Assembly: GCA_026693085.1 (NCBI GenBank)
Contig: JAPLNB010000236.1
Location: 1-34,587 of the forward strand
Origin: Planctomycetota bacterium
GTDB lineage: Bacteria; Planctomycetota; Phycisphaerae; Tepidisphaerales; Tepidisphaeraceae
DNA length: 34,587 nt
Direction of reading: 5' to 3'
The position numbers and the translations under genes are program-made. Each line of letters starts with the position of its first letter. The stretch's first letter is position 1. The notes under the pieces are model-generated. The model did no database searches, was not told where the DNA came from, and worked only from the letters and a program-made list of their open reading frames with translations. Shown one piece after another: positions 1 to 7,877 of the stretch.

Positions 1-1494
1 GTAGTAGATGATCGTGCTGGCAGAAAAGTAGAAGCTGATGGCGAATGCCGCTAGCATCGCAATCATCAGATAGACCCAGATCGACAGCACCCCTGCCGTC
101 ACATCACCATACCAGTTCAACGCCTCAAAATTCACTCCACGCGGAAGATTCAGAGCCACCCCCACCGGCTGCAACGTCGGCCAGAGCGAACTCATGTCGT
201 CGGCATTGCGGAACACGAACAGCCCCACCGATACGTGCGCCAACAACAACACCAGCCATACAAACAGCCGCACGAACAGGTAGCACACCGCCCCATATCC
301 CACCGCCACCGTTGAATAAAACAGCATCCGCCACGGCTTCGCATAAACGTAGCTGAACGACCGGCTGATCGCGTCGAAGCTGTCCGACCCTTCCACCGCG
401 ATCGTCGGATACATCAGGTTCAGCCCCCCCGCCGTCCCCAGCACCACCAGCGTCATCACAAAACCAGCCGCCAGCGCCAGGAAATAAAACACCCCAACCG
501 CCACATCCAGGTAGACCAGGAACGCCACCCCGCTCACCACCGACACCACCAGCCCCAGCCCCACCACGATGATCAGCGGGATCAGCGGCGCCGACAGAAA
601 ACTCAAGAACTTCGACACCGCAAAGCTCAGCCCCTGCCGCATCGACAGTTTCCGTCCTTCATCCGCGACATGAACCGCCGCGATTCGCGCGATCGCCCCG
701 CCAAACAATGACCAGACGAACAGGAACAAAGTCCCATAGATCAGGAAATACACCCAGTGATATTGGATCGCCCACGCCGGCGCCGATGTGAAAAACTTGA
801 ACGCCGATTTGTACACCCCATCAGGCCCGCCGATCCCGCCCAGCCCGCCCAGCCAGTTGCCCGCCAACACGCTATCCGCAACCTTGCGCACCTGCTGCCG
901 CTGGTAATCAAAGAAAACCGCGAACAGACCCCGCCCGTTCACCGCATCCACCGCCGCCAACCGCTGGCCCGCTTCTTGATACGCCGCCTGCACCCCCTGC
1001 CGCAGTTCCTTCGCCGCCGCGTCGTCCTTCTTGCTCGCCTCGTAAGTCTTGTACGCCCCCTCCACCGCTTTCTGCCGCTCCGTGCCGATCCAATAGCGCG
1101 CGTCTCCCTCACATCGCCCGTCGCGCGCCGCCGCCTTGGCCTTGTCAAAATCGCTGACCAGCTCGTTCCAGGCCCCGCCCTTCACTTGCCCAACCCGCTG
1201 GATCATCCGAGCGCACCCGTCCGTCGCAACCTCACGCATCACGTCCCGGTCCCTACCGAAACCCTCCCGGTCCACCGACCGCTCGTACAGTTCCACCTCT
1301 CCTGGAACTGCCCGATATTGCCTCATCCATACCCGATCCAGGATCCGCCCCCCGAAGTACACGCACAGCACCGCCGCCAATGCCAAAACCAGCTTCGATG
1401 GATGCACGGCGATGCGAAACGCACGGAAAATATGCGTAAATGGAAAAGCCTCGCGCCAATTGATCCCACATAGAACCTGCGGTTCATCCGCCAT
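1..1494 (-). CDS. Integral membrane protein of unknown function (3' end cut off by window edge)
   Basis: An open frame runs without a stop from the ATG at 1494 to base 1, giving at least 498 residues; the C-terminus lies outside the window. A ribosome site AAAGGAG stands about 9 bases before the ATG. The protein begins MADEPQVLCGINWREAF. It has one hydrophobic segment near residues 35-52, then a charged, probably extracytoplasmic stretch (about 55-230) rich in Lys, Glu and Arg. A series of strongly hydrophobic segments follows from about residue 240 to the edge, so it is a polytopic membrane protein. A loop with S-D-S-F-D-A-I-S-R-S-F-S-Y-V lies between two membrane segments and resembles the interhelical motif of other uncharacterised bacterial multi-pass proteins. 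I do not recognise a family with a known function. It probably forms its own transcription unit from the promoter at 1573-1600. Confidence 0.75.
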   Translation of the reverse strand, partial: MADEPQVLCGINWREAFPFTHIFRAFRIAVHPSKLVLALAAVLCVYFGGRILDRVWMRQYRAVPGEVELYERSVDREGFGRDRDVMREVATDGCARMIQRVGQVKGGAWNELVSDFDKAKAAARDGRCEGDARYWIGTERQKAVEGAYKTYEASKKDDAAAKELRQGVQAAYQEAGQRLAAVDAVNGRGLFAVFFDYQRQQVRKVADSVLAGNWLGGLGGIGGPDGVYKSAFKFFTSAPAWAIQYHWVYFLIYGTLFLFVWSLFGGAIARIAAVHVADEGRKLSMRQGLSFAVSKFLSFLSAPLIPLIIVVGLGLVVSVVSGVAFLVYLDVAVGVFYFLALAAGFVMTLVVLGTAGGLNLMYPTIAVEGSDSFDAISRSFSYVYAKPWRMLFYSTVAVGYGAVCYLFVRLFVWLVLLLAHVSVGLFVFRNADDMSSLWPTLQPVGVALNLPRGVNFEALNWYGDVTAGVLSIWVYLMIAMLAAFAISFYFSASTIIYY

Positions 1495-1572
1495 ACTCGT
1501 GCACTCCTTTCGCCTGCACTCCCGGCCGCCCATGCGGGCAAAACGCCCGACTCTACTATACCAGTGACCCGT

Positions 1573-1600
1573 ATTATAATCCCAACCCCATCTCCATCAA
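1573..1600 (-). promoter_or_regulatory. Candidate sigma-70 type promoter for the membrane protein gene
   Basis: On the minus strand a perfect TATAAT (1573-1578) is preceded, with a 16-base spacer, by TTGATG (1595-1600), which matches the -35 consensus at four of six positions. The -10 lies about 80 bases before the start codon at 1494. Its position between the yacG stop and this start suits a separate transcription unit. Predicted from sequence only. Confidence 0.5.
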
Positions 1601-1727
1601 ACCGCCTGAATCACCCTTCTTCCATCTGAATCGTTTTTCGCTCTCACAACTCCCAAAGCCCACAGCGCCGCCGTGGGTAGTCCCAATCCATCGCCTTCTC
1701 ACAGCGGCGTCCACAATCCATCCGCCC

Positions 1728-1931
1728 TCACCGACCCCCCTGCTCATCCTCATCCTCCTCCGCAGGTTCTCCCATCGACTGATCCTCATCAATCACTGGA
1801 ATCTGGTACCTCCCCCCCAACCATCGCCCAAGGTCGATCAGCTTGCATCGCTCGCTGCAGAACGGATACAAGCTCTTCGGCTTCTCCCGTTCCTTCTCGT
1901 CCACCTCACGCTTGCAGATCGGACATCGCAT
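1728..1931 (-). CDS. yacG: DNA gyrase inhibitor YacG-type zinc-binding protein
   Basis: This small protein of 67 residues has the four-cysteine pattern of the YacG family: C-P-I-C at residues 3-6 and F-C-S-E-R-C at about 24-29. The conserved R-C-K-L-I-D-L-G-x-W-L stretch follows directly. In E. coli YacG binds GyrB and inhibits DNA gyrase; here that role is inferred from the family only. The C-terminal tail is acidic (E-E-D-E-D-E), as is usual for the family. It is the last gene of the groES-groEL-dnaJ-grpE-fmdB string, with heptamer repeats between it and the gene before it. The ribosome site (AGAGG) is very close to the ATG, so translation may be weak or coupled. Confidence 0.88.
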   Translation of the reverse strand: MRCPICKREVDEKEREKPKSLYPFCSERCKLIDLGRWLGGRYQIPVIDEDQSMGEPAEEDEDEQGGR

Positions 1932-1951
1932 GCCTCTACTACTCTGTCATA

Positions 1952-2024
1952 GGTCCTTTGTCAGTTGTCCTTTGTTCTTCGCAGGTTGGCCTATGCGGCG
2001 AATCGCTGAAAATGACAAAGGACC
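1952..2024. repeat. Heptamer repeat with 12-bp inverted arms (GTCCTTT type)
   Basis: The gap between the fmdB-type gene and yacG holds two copies of GTCCTTTG exactly 14 bases apart (1953-1960 and 1967-1974), separated by one GTCAGTT unit, so the period is 7. The 12 bases at 1952-1963 are perfectly complementary to 2013-2024, with a 49-base interval. It belongs with the other 7-mer arrays of this window. Confidence 0.7.
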
Positions 2025-2064
2025 ACTCACAAACCTCTGCTCGCACTCCGCCACGACACCCGGC

Positions 2065-2427
2065 TCATTTCCCCGCCGCTTTGCCGCTGCATGTTTTCTC
2101 CGATTTCGTCTCCGTCTTCACCGCCGCACCGTTTCCCCCACTGCTCCCCGTACTTGGACCGCCGCTGCTCCCCGTACTTGGACTGCCGCTGCCGGCCGTG
2201 GTGCTCGTCCCCGAATCGCTCTGCGCTGCCTTCTTGTACCCGTCCGACCGGTAGTCGGTAATGTAGAACCCGCTCCCCTTGAAAATCAGCCCCGCCCCGC
2301 TGCTGATCAGCCGCCTCACCTTCGCCTTTTTGCACTCCGGACAAACCCTCACTGGCCCAGCCTTGATCGACTGAAACCGCTCAAACTCCACTCCACACGC
2401 GTCGCATTTGTACTCGTACGTCGGCAT
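2065..2427 (-). CDS. FmdB-family zinc ribbon protein
   Basis: The protein of 120 residues starts at the ATG giving MPTYEYKCDACGVEFERFQS, the typical beginning of the FmdB/CxxC putative regulatory family. An RBS-like GAGAGG stands before it. An in-frame extension further upstream would read through the heptamer repeats and is rejected. The cysteine pairs C-D-A-C (8-11) and C-P-E-C (about 30-33) form a zinc ribbon. After R-R-L-I-S-S and F-K-G-S-G-F-Y-I-T-D-Y, which are family hallmarks, the C-terminal 50 residues are low-complexity Ser/Gly/Thr, including repeated S-T-G-S-S-G-G, and are probably disordered. The family is often proposed to be regulatory, but its molecular function is not established. 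It lies between grpE and yacG in the chaperone string. Confidence 0.87.
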   Translation of the reverse strand: MPTYEYKCDACGVEFERFQSIKAGPVRVCPECKKAKVRRLISSGAGLIFKGSGFYITDYRSDGYKKAAQSDSGTSTTAGSGSPSTGSSGGPSTGSSGGNGAAVKTETKSEKTCSGKAAGK

Positions 2428-2460
2428 AAAAACGCCTCTCTCCCGCTGCCTCTCGCCCTC

Positions 2461-2488
2461 CTGGCAACTGACAACCAACCACCGGCAA
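2461..2488. repeat. Degenerate heptamer array abutting the grpE stop codon
   Basis: Four successive 7-mers (CTGGCAA, CTGACAA, CCAACCA, CCGGCAA on the plus strand) fill the gap between grpE and the fmdB-type gene. The next 7-base frame starts with the complement of the grpE stop codon (2489-2491). In the transcribed sense the array therefore begins directly after TAG with TTGCCGG. Confidence 0.7.
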
Positions 2489-3022
2489 CTACGCATTCAC
2501 CGCCACCTGCGCCGGCCGCAGCACCCGACCATGCAGCGAATACCCCTTCTGCAACAGTTGCGTCACCGCCAGCTCCTTGTACCGGTCGTCCGCCTGCTGC
2601 ATCAACGCCTGATGCTGATTCGGATCAAACGCCATCCCAGGCTCCGGCGCTATCTCCTCCACGTGCTGCTGCCGAAGCGCCGCGATCAACTGGTCATGCA
2701 CAATCTCCAGCCCCTTCAACACCGACGCCGCATCCGCCTTCGACGGATCAACTCCAATCCCCCGCTCAAAGTTGTCGATCACCGGCAGCAACGCCGTAAT
2801 CAGCTTGCCGTTGGCAAACTGGATCGCCGTCATCTTCTCCCCCTCCAGCCGCTTCTGGGCATTGCGGAAATCCGCCTGCACCCTCGCCAACTGCTCAAAT
2901 AGCGCATTACGCTCTTCCTGCAGTTTCCGCAGGTCCGCCTCCAGCACCGCCCCAGCGTCCATCTCCCCCGCCTCGCCGTCGGCGCCCTCGCCCGCCTGGT
3001 TGGTATTCATCTCCTCAGTCAT
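2489..3022 (-). CDS. grpE: Nucleotide exchange factor GrpE
   Basis: GrpE (177 residues) is the dimeric co-chaperone that releases ADP from DnaK. The N-terminus is acidic and probably disordered (residues 1-30). It is followed by a long coiled-coil helix (about 28-75) containing R-V-Q-A-D-F-R-N-A-Q-K-R, typical of the family. The C-terminal beta domain contains L-L-P-V-I-D-N-F-E-R and D-P-N-Q-H-Q-A-L, and ends Q-K-G-Y-S-L-H-G-R-V-L-R-P-A-Q-V-A-V, all diagnostic. Length is normal. A GAGAGGT ribosome site stands four bases before the ATG. It follows dnaJ by 66 bases on the same strand. No dnaK lies in the window, so the DnaK partner must be encoded elsewhere. Confidence 0.96.
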   Translation of the reverse strand: MTEEMNTNQAGEGADGEAGEMDAGAVLEADLRKLQEERNALFEQLARVQADFRNAQKRLEGEKMTAIQFANGKLITALLPVIDNFERGIGVDPSKADAASVLKGLEIVHDQLIAALRQQHVEEIAPEPGMAFDPNQHQALMQQADDRYKELAVTQLLQKGYSLHGRVLRPAQVAVNA

Positions 3023-3088
3023 AACTACCTCTCAACCGCTTACATCACCTGCTGCCCAAACACCGTCTCCACATCTCTCCGCCTTACC

Positions 3089-4237
3089 TCATTGCTCGCC
3101 CGTCAGCATCCCCTTTAATTTCTCCAAAAAACTCTTCCGCTGAGGCATCACCGACGCATCCTCCGTCGCCGCAAACTCACGCAACCACTGCCTCTGCTTG
3201 TCCGTCAGCTTCCGCGGCACTTCCACCAAAATCTGCACCAGCAAGTCCCCGCTCCGCTTGCTCCGCAGGTCGGGCAGACCCTTGCCCTTCAGCTTGAATA
3301 CCTCCCCATGCTGCGTCCCCGCATTGATCTCCAGCTCATTCTGCCCGTCCAGCGTTGGAACCTCGATCATCGCCCCCAATGCCGCCTGTGTAAACGAAAC
3401 CGGCACCTGGCATACCAAATCATTGTTGTGCCGGCTGAACAGCGGATGCTCCTTTACCGCAATGCAGCAGTGCAGGTCCCCATTCCCACCCCCACCGCTC
3501 CCAGGCTCCCCCTCCCCCGCCACTCGCACCGCCTGCCCCTCGTGCACGCCCGGCGGAATCTGGATCCGCACCGTCCGCTTGCGAACCTGCCGCCCAGTCC
3601 CGCCGCACGCCGAACAATGATCCCGTATCACCGCCCCTCGCCCCCGGCAGCCCGGGCACGTCGTCACCATCCGGAACATCCCCCCAAATCCCTGCTGCGC
3701 CACCCGCCCCTGTCCGCCGCACTGCGGGCACATCACCGGGCTGCTCCCCGCCTTCGCCCCGCTACCCCGGCAAATGTCGCACACATCTTGCCGCTCAAAC
3801 TCAATCGTCTTCTCGCACCCCTTCCCCACCTCCCCCAACGTCAACTCCACCTGAGTCTCAAGGTCAAAACCCCGGTGCGACGTCGAACCCCGCCCACCAC
3901 GCCGACCGCCAAACGGACTCCCGCCCAGCCCCGCGAAAATGTCGTCGAACATCGAGAAAATGTCCGACACGTCCATGTGCGAAAAGTCGTGGTGCCCCGA
4001 AACCCCCGCGTGACCATACTGATCGTACCGCTGCCGCTTCTCAGGGTCCGCCAGCACTTCGTAAGCTTCCGCACCCTCCTTGAACTTCGTTTCCGCCGCC
4101 GTCTTGTCCCCGTCCGCCCGGTCCGGGTGATACTTCATCGCCAGTTTCCGGTACGCGCGCTTAATCTCCTCCGCGTCCACCGTCCTGCTGACTCCCAAAA
4201 CCTCGTAATAGTCTCGTTTGGTCGTCGCCACATTCAT
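3089..4237 (-). CDS. dnaJ: Chaperone protein DnaJ
   Basis: Full-length type I DnaJ of 382 residues, the J-domain co-chaperone that stimulates DnaK ATPase. The J domain (about 8-74) carries the essential H-P-D at 37-39. A Gly/Phe-rich linker follows (about 95-125). The zinc domain (about 153-220) has all four repeats: C-D-I-C-R-G-S-G, C-P-Q-C-G-G-Q-G, C-P-G-C-R-G-R-G and C-S-A-C-G-G-T-G. The C-terminal substrate-binding domain follows. I chose the ATG giving MNVATTKRDYYEVLGV, which sits at the usual distance before the J domain. An in-frame GTG eight codons earlier (4261) has a GGAG nearby and remains possible. It stands between groEL1 and grpE. Confidence 0.96.
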   Translation of the reverse strand: MNVATTKRDYYEVLGVSRTVDAEEIKRAYRKLAMKYHPDRADGDKTAAETKFKEGAEAYEVLADPEKRQRYDQYGHAGVSGHHDFSHMDVSDIFSMFDDIFAGLGGSPFGGRRGGRGSTSHRGFDLETQVELTLGEVGKGCEKTIEFERQDVCDICRGSGAKAGSSPVMCPQCGGQGRVAQQGFGGMFRMVTTCPGCRGRGAVIRDHCSACGGTGRQVRKRTVRIQIPPGVHEGQAVRVAGEGEPGSGGGGNGDLHCCIAVKEHPLFSRHNNDLVCQVPVSFTQAALGAMIEVPTLDGQNELEINAGTQHGEVFKLKGKGLPDLRSKRSGDLLVQILVEVPRKLTDKQRQWLREFAATEDASVMPQRKSFLEKLKGMLTGEQ

Positions 4238-4371
4238 CCTTGTTCGGTGAGCAACGCCCACCTGCTCCGCAAATCATCCGCCGCACCGCACCCCCACCGC
4301 TCCCCTCCCTGTTATCGTCATCATAGGCCGGCGACAACCACCTCTTCCCGCCGCCACCAGCCTCAACAGAA

Positions 4372-4454
4372 GTTGGCAGTTGGCAATCCCAGCCGGCTTG
4401 AACCATCTTCCGCCAACTGTCCACTGACAACTGCCAACCGTCAATTGCCGTTGC
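4372..4454. repeat. Heptamer arrays forming an inverted repeat between groEL1 and dnaJ
   Basis: Left arm: two GTTGGCA units from 4372. Right arm: six successive 7-mers from 4413 to 4454 (CCAACTG, TCCACTG, ACAACTG, CCAACCG, TCAATTG, CCGTTGC). Bases 4372-4382 are perfectly complementary to 4428-4438, so a hairpin could form in the transcript just after the groEL1 stop codon. There is no run of U after it. Confidence 0.7.
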
Positions 4455-4456
4455 AC

Positions 4457-6085
4457 CTAGACCACGGCGCCGGACACAGGCTTGGTCTCTTCGCCTTTCT
4501 TCTCCTTCAGCTCGGTCACCAGCACGTCCGTCGTCAACGCCAGCCCAATCGCACTGGCTGCGTTCAACAACGCCGTCCGCGCCACCTTCGTCGGGTCAAT
4601 AATACCCGCCTTGAACATGTCCACAAACTGGCCGTTCGCCGCGTCATAACCCCACGCCGGATTCTTGCTCTCGAGGATCTCCGCCACAACCACTTCGCCG
4701 TCCTCCCCAGCGTTATCCGCGATCTGACGCGCCGGCCATCGCAACGCCTCTGCCACAATGTCAAAACCAAGCTTCTCATCCCCCCTGGCTTTGCTCTTGG
4801 CGTTCATCACCGCCTCGATTGCACGCAGAAACGTCACCCCACCGCCTGGCACAATCCCTTCTTCCGCCGCGGCCTTCGTCGCGTGCAGCGCATCGTCAAT
4901 CAGATCCTTGCGCTCCTTCATCTCCGTCTCGGTCGCAGCGCCGGCCTTGATCACCGCCACGCCCCCCACCAACTTCGCCAGCCGCTCCTGCAGCTTCTCC
5001 CGATCATAATCGCTCGTCGTCGTATCAATCTGCTTGCGAATCTGATCCGTCCGCGATTCGATTTCCTTCTTCTTGCCCCCGCCTTCGATGATCAGCGTCT
5101 TATCCTTATCCACCAGCAGTCGCTTCGCGGTGCCAAGATCCTCCAACTCCACGTTCTCCAGCTTCAGCCCAAGGTCCTCGCTGATGAACTTGCCGCCGGT
5201 CACGGTCGCGATATCGCCCATCAACGCCTTCCGACGATCGCCAAAACCAGGCGCCTTCACCGCGCAGATATTCAGGATGCCCCGCAGCCGGTTCACCACC
5301 AACGCCGCCAACGCCTCCGACTCCACATCCTCCGCGATGATCAACAACGGCTTCCCGCCCGTCACCACCTTGTTCAACAGCGGCAACAGCTCCACCAGAT
5401 TGCTGATCTTCTTCTCATGGATCAGGATCAGCGCGTTCTCCAGCTCGCACTCCAGCGTATTCGGATTCGTCATGAAGTACGGCGACAAATATCCCTTGTC
5501 AAACTGCATCCCTTCGGTGTACTCCAACACCGACTCGGTGCTCTTGCCTTCGTCAACCGTGATCACCCCTTCCCGGCCAACCTTCTCCATCGCGTCGGCC
5601 ATCAACTGACCGATCTTCTCGTCGCCGTTCGCGCTGATCGTCGCCACCCGCCTGTAATCCTCGTGCCCCTTCACCTTCCGCGACTGCGATGCGATCGCTT
5701 CCGCCGCCACTTCCGCCGCCTTCATGATCCCGCGCTGAATCTGCACCGGGTTCACGCCCGCCGTCGTGTACTTCAAACCCTCGCGGTAGATCGCCTCCGC
5801 CAGCACCACCGCCGTCGTGGTCCCATCACCCGCCACATCGCCGGTCTTGCTCGCGACCATATTGATCAGCTTCGCGCCCATGTTCTCAAACGGCTGCGGA
5901 AGCTCGATCTCCTTGCTCACCGTCACCCCGTCCTTCGTGATCCGCGGGCTACCCCACGACTTCTGCAACACCACGTTCCGACCTCGAGGCCCAAGTGTCG
6001 CCTTCACCGCCCTCGACAATTGCATCAGCCCATTGCCAATCTCGGCCCGGGCCCCTACACCAAACATCATCTGTTTCGCTGCCAT
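4457..6085 (-). CDS. groEL: Chaperonin GroEL, paralogue 1 (groES-linked, no Gly-Gly-Met tail)
   Basis: A complete Hsp60 chaperonin subunit of 542 residues, which with GroES forms the ATP-driven protein-folding chamber. It begins [16 protein letters not shown] and has the nucleotide-binding T-L-G-P-R-G-R-N (about 30-37) and G-D-G-T-T-T (86-91). The family signature [11 protein letters not shown] is near residue 405. The C-terminus ends [13 protein letters not shown] and lacks the Gly-Gly-Met repeat tail that GroEL proteins usually have. The start has GGAG nine bases upstream. It lies 97 bases after groES, with a long heptamer hairpin between, so the two are probably cotranscribed. A more canonical paralogue lies at 8.4-10.1 kb. 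Confidence 0.97.
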   Translation of the reverse strand: MAAKQMMFGVGARAEIGNGLMQLSRAVKATLGPRGRNVVLQKSWGSPRITKDGVTVSKEIELPQPFENMGAKLINMVASKTGDVAGDGTTTAVVLAEAIYREGLKYTTAGVNPVQIQRGIMKAAEVAAEAIASQSRKVKGHEDYRRVATISANGDEKIGQLMADAMEKVGREGVITVDEGKSTESVLEYTEGMQFDKGYLSPYFMTNPNTLECELENALILIHEKKISNLVELLPLLNKVVTGGKPLLIIAEDVESEALAALVVNRLRGILNICAVKAPGFGDRRKALMGDIATVTGGKFISEDLGLKLENVELEDLGTAKRLLVDKDKTLIIEGGGKKKEIESRTDQIRKQIDTTTSDYDREKLQERLAKLVGGVAVIKAGAATETEMKERKDLIDDALHATKAAAEEGIVPGGGVTFLRAIEAVMNAKSKARGDEKLGFDIVAEALRWPARQIADNAGEDGEVVVAEILESKNPAWGYDAANGQFVDMFKAGIIDPTKVARTALLNAASAIGLALTTDVLVTELKEKKGEETKPVSGAVV

Positions 6086-6096
6086 ATTATTTCACT

Positions 6097-6182
6097 CCAG
6101 TCGCCAGTTGTTACTTGCCAGTTGCCAGATTCACGCCGGCCGCCGCTGCCATCGCTGGCAACTGGCAACCGGCAACCGGCAA
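6097..6182. repeat. Heptamer arrays forming a 14-bp perfect inverted repeat between groES and groEL1
   Basis: Left arm from 6097: CCAGTCG, CCAGTTG, TTACTTG, CCAGTTG. Right arm from 6155: CTGGCAA twice, then CCGGCAA twice, ending at 6182, one base before the complement of the groES stop codon (6183-6185). Bases 6115-6128 pair perfectly with 6155-6168 across a 26-base loop. In the transcribed sense the array starts immediately after the groES TAA. Confidence 0.8.
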
Positions 6183-6470
6183 TTACTCGAGCACGCCCAG
6201 CAGATCGCTCTCTCTCAAAATCACAAACTTCACCCCATCCACCTCGACCTCGGTCCCCGAATACTTCCCATAATAGACCGTGTCGCCGTTCTTCACATTC
6301 AACTCCATCCGCTTGCCCTTCTCATCCACCTTGCCCGGCCCAACCGCGATCACCTTCCCCTTCGTCGGCTTCTCCTTCGCCGCATCGGGAAGATAGATCC
6401 CGCTCGCCGTCTTCTCGTCCGCTTCCGTCTGCTTCACAATCACACGATCCGCCAGTGGTTTCAGTTTCAT
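6183..6470 (-). CDS. groES: Co-chaperonin GroES
   Basis: GroES (95 residues) forms the heptameric lid of the GroEL chamber. The start chosen gives MKLKPLADRVIVKQTEADEK, the standard beginning, with AGAGGA six bases before the ATG. A longer in-frame reading (to 6521) runs into the hairpin element upstream and is rejected. The mobile loop is T-A-S-G-I-Y-L-P (about 23-30) with the conserved hydrophobic triad I-Y-L. The family pattern G-K-V-I-A-V-G-P-G and D-T-V-Y-Y-G-K-Y-S-G-T-E are present, and it ends I-L-R-E-S-D-L-L-G-V-L-E. It precedes groEL1 on the same strand. Confidence 0.97.
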   Translation of the reverse strand: MKLKPLADRVIVKQTEADEKTASGIYLPDAAKEKPTKGKVIAVGPGKVDEKGKRMELNVKNGDTVYYGKYSGTEVEVDGVKFVILRESDLLGVLE

Positions 6471-6487
6471 ATCCAATCCTCTGTCTT

Positions 6488-6512
6488 CCGTAGAGTGGGT
6501 TTCGCCCACCTT
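6488..6512. repeat. Hairpin element around GTGGG-TTTCG-CCCAC upstream of groES
   Basis: The 15 bases 6495-6509 form a perfect 5-bp stem with a 5-base loop (GTGGG / CCCAC). The element lies 18 bases before the groES start and directly after the stop of the DUF2442 gene. Its sequence, a GTGGGCGAAACCCAC motif on the minus strand, resembles short dispersed elements I associate with many bacterial genomes. It has no T run, so it is not a typical terminator. Confidence 0.45.
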
Positions 6513-6517
6513 GCAGT

Positions 6518-6871
6518 TCACTTCGCTCGCTTTACGCGGCGATGCCTCATGTAATCCTCAAACGTCACGCTCCGGCCTCTTCTTCGATGGTCCAGCCAGA
6601 ACTTCAACGACTCCCGCGACTCGCCGCTCTTTCGCCCGAGCAGCAGTCCGCGAATGCTGAAATCGGCCTCAACGTCAGGCCAAGAGACCCCGTACGCCTC
6701 CATCTCGTAATTCGCCCGCTCACGTGCCGTCGCATGCTTCAGCCGCGGATACCACGCCGTCGGCACCGAAATGGAACGCCCGTCCTCCAGGTCAACCGTG
6801 ATGGTCTCATCCGTCACCTTGACCGAGGTGGCTCGCACATCGAGTTGGGCTTCAGCGACCGAAGAAGGCAT
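6518..6871 (-). CDS. DUF2442 family protein (copy 1)
   Basis: A small protein of 117 residues from the ATG giving MPSSVAEAQLDVRATSV. Its core V-K-V-T-D-E-T-I-T-V-D-L-E-D-G-R-S-I-S-V-P and W-Y-P-R-L matches the DUF2442 family. The C-terminal part reads W-P-D-V-E-A-D-F-S-I-R-G-L-L-L-G-R-K-S-G-E-S, then a basic tail. The start lies inside the last codons of the DUF4160 gene (20-base overlap), so the two are translationally coupled. DUF4160 and DUF2442 genes often occur as neighbours in bacteria, and a toxin-antitoxin-like role has been suggested for such pairs; I have no direct evidence here. It is about 60% identical by eye in its core to copy 2 at 7114-7476. Confidence 0.8.
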   Translation of the reverse strand: MPSSVAEAQLDVRATSVKVTDETITVDLEDGRSISVPTAWYPRLKHATARERANYEMEAYGVSWPDVEADFSIRGLLLGRKSGESRESLKFWLDHRRRGRSVTFEDYMRHRRVKRAK

Positions 6872-7091
6872 TCCACGACTCCAACAGATACTCGATCTCT
6901 TCAACAATGATCCGCTCGATCTCGTTCAGCTCGTGCGGCCGAAAACCTCTGTTGCTCTCCAGATCCACGACCGGCACCAACCAGAACTTCGCGGCTTTAC
7001 GTCCTTTCTTCACATGCACGTGCGGCGGTTCAGCGGCATCGCTCGAATAGAACATGAAGCGATAGCCTCTCTTCCGCAGCACAACCGGCAT
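6852..7091 (-). CDS. DUF4160 family protein
   Basis: A protein of 79 residues beginning MPVVLRKRGYRFMFYSSDAAEP. It has the diagnostic H-V-H-V-K-K-G-R-K-A-A-K-F-W stretch (about 24-37) of DUF4160, followed by F-R-P-H-E-L-N-E-I-E-R-I-I, which forms the family's C-terminal helix. Full length for the family. Its 3' end overlaps the start of the DUF2442 gene, which is the arrangement common for this pair. The biochemical function is unknown. It is part of a five-gene block between groEL2 and groES whose third-position base use is more balanced than in the flanking chaperone genes, suggesting separate ancestry. Confidence 0.82.
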   Translation of the reverse strand: MPVVLRKRGYRFMFYSSDAAEPPHVHVKKGRKAAKFWLVPVVDLESNRGFRPHELNEIERIIVEEIEYLLESWNAFFGR

Positions 7092-7113
7092 CCGTCACAT
7101 CCCGACACTTGCT

Positions 7114-7476
7114 TCAATGCCTCTCAGGCGCATCCTTTGCCCATTCAGGCAGCGGCACCGTCCTCACCGGCACTTTCTCTCCTCTGGCCCGGTGCTCCAG
7201 CCACCGCTGGAACGACCTGGGCGACTCGCCAGACTTGTTGCCAAGCAGAAGGCACTTGATGCTGATGTCCTCGTCCAAATCCGGCCAATGGATGCCGAAG
7301 GGGCCGATCTCCACATTGTTGCGTTCGGCGGCCGTGCCATGCACCAGCCGCGGATACCACAGCACTGGGACCGAAATCGTGCGCCCGTCCTCAAGATCGA
7401 CGACGAGCACGTCGTCCGTCACAACAACGCGAGTCACCCGCACCAGGAACTTCTCATCCGCGATTGACGTACTCAT
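7114..7476 (-). CDS. DUF2442 family protein (copy 2)
   Basis: Second DUF2442 protein of the block, 120 residues from the ATG giving MSTSIADEKFLVRVTRVV. GTGGAAG a few bases upstream serves as a plausible ribosome site. A GTG five codons earlier (7491) overlaps the protease stop codon as GTGA and is an alternative start. The core V-V-V-D-L-E-D-G-R-T-I-S-V-P-V-L-W-Y-P-R-L and L-L-L-G-N-K-S-G-E-S parallels copy 1 closely, so the two arose by duplication. It follows the aspartic protease gene and precedes DUF4160 by 22 bases. Function unknown. Confidence 0.8.
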   Translation of the reverse strand: MSTSIADEKFLVRVTRVVVTDDVLVVDLEDGRTISVPVLWYPRLVHGTAAERNNVEIGPFGIHWPDLDEDISIKCLLLGNKSGESPRSFQRWLEHRARGEKVPVRTVPLPEWAKDAPERH

Positions 7477-7487
7477 GCGACTTCCAC

Positions 7488-7862
7488 TCACGCCGCCAAA
7501 ACCGGACCAGCGGCAACCAGCTTCTTCTGCTTCGGATCCACCCGAGCATTGAATCCTTCCAACGTTCGCGCCCCAAGCAGCAACAAGTCTCCCGGCTCTG
7601 CAAAGACCACTTCATCCACCGTGAAGAACTTGTCCGCCCGAATGATCGCGAACCCAACGCTACGAGTGACCTCCTGTCCGTTGGCCATGACGAGCGAGAT
7701 GTCTTTCTTCTCTCGCTCGACACCGATCTTCTCCAGCGTCTTCGAGGGCAGCCATGTGTAATCGCTGCCGGTGTCGACAAGCAACTTCTCAACCTTCACC
7801 GACTTCTCACGGTCAGCGATATTCTCAACCCGGCAACCGATTCGAAACGTGCCCATGCTCAT
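7488..7862 (-). CDS. Clan AA (retropepsin-like) aspartic protease
   Basis: A protein of 124 residues with the catalytic motif L-L-V-D-T-G-S-D-Y-T-W-L-P, the Asp lying near residue 30. It also has the family's second conserved stretch L-L-L-G-A-R-T-L-E-G-F-N-A-R-V-D near the C-terminus. This is the layout of single-domain bacterial retropepsin-like proteases, which act as homodimers with one Asp from each subunit. No signal peptide is visible, so it is probably cytoplasmic. The ATG at 7862 and a second two codons later are both usable; a longer reading to 7877 is less likely. Substrate unknown. It is the second gene of the block that starts with the DUF2321 gene. Confidence 0.8.
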   Translation of the reverse strand: MSMGTFRIGCRVENIADREKSVKVEKLLVDTGSDYTWLPSKTLEKIGVEREKKDISLVMANGQEVTRSVGFAIIRADKFFTVDEVVFAEPGDLLLLGARTLEGFNARVDPKQKKLVAAGPVLAA

Positions 7863-7877
7863 CTCACGATTCCGCAA

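Noticed and set aside
6097-6182. The heptamer hairpins considered as ordinary intrinsic terminators
   Set aside because: No U tract follows them, and they lie inside gene strings that must be transcribed together, such as groES-groEL and nuoK-nuoL.
3308-6493. A very long open frame (1061 codons) on the plus strand across dnaJ, groEL1 and groES
   Set aside because: It is antisense to three certain genes, its product is a low-complexity Arg/His/Leu/Pro sequence, and it is explained by the GC-rich codon use of the opposite strand.
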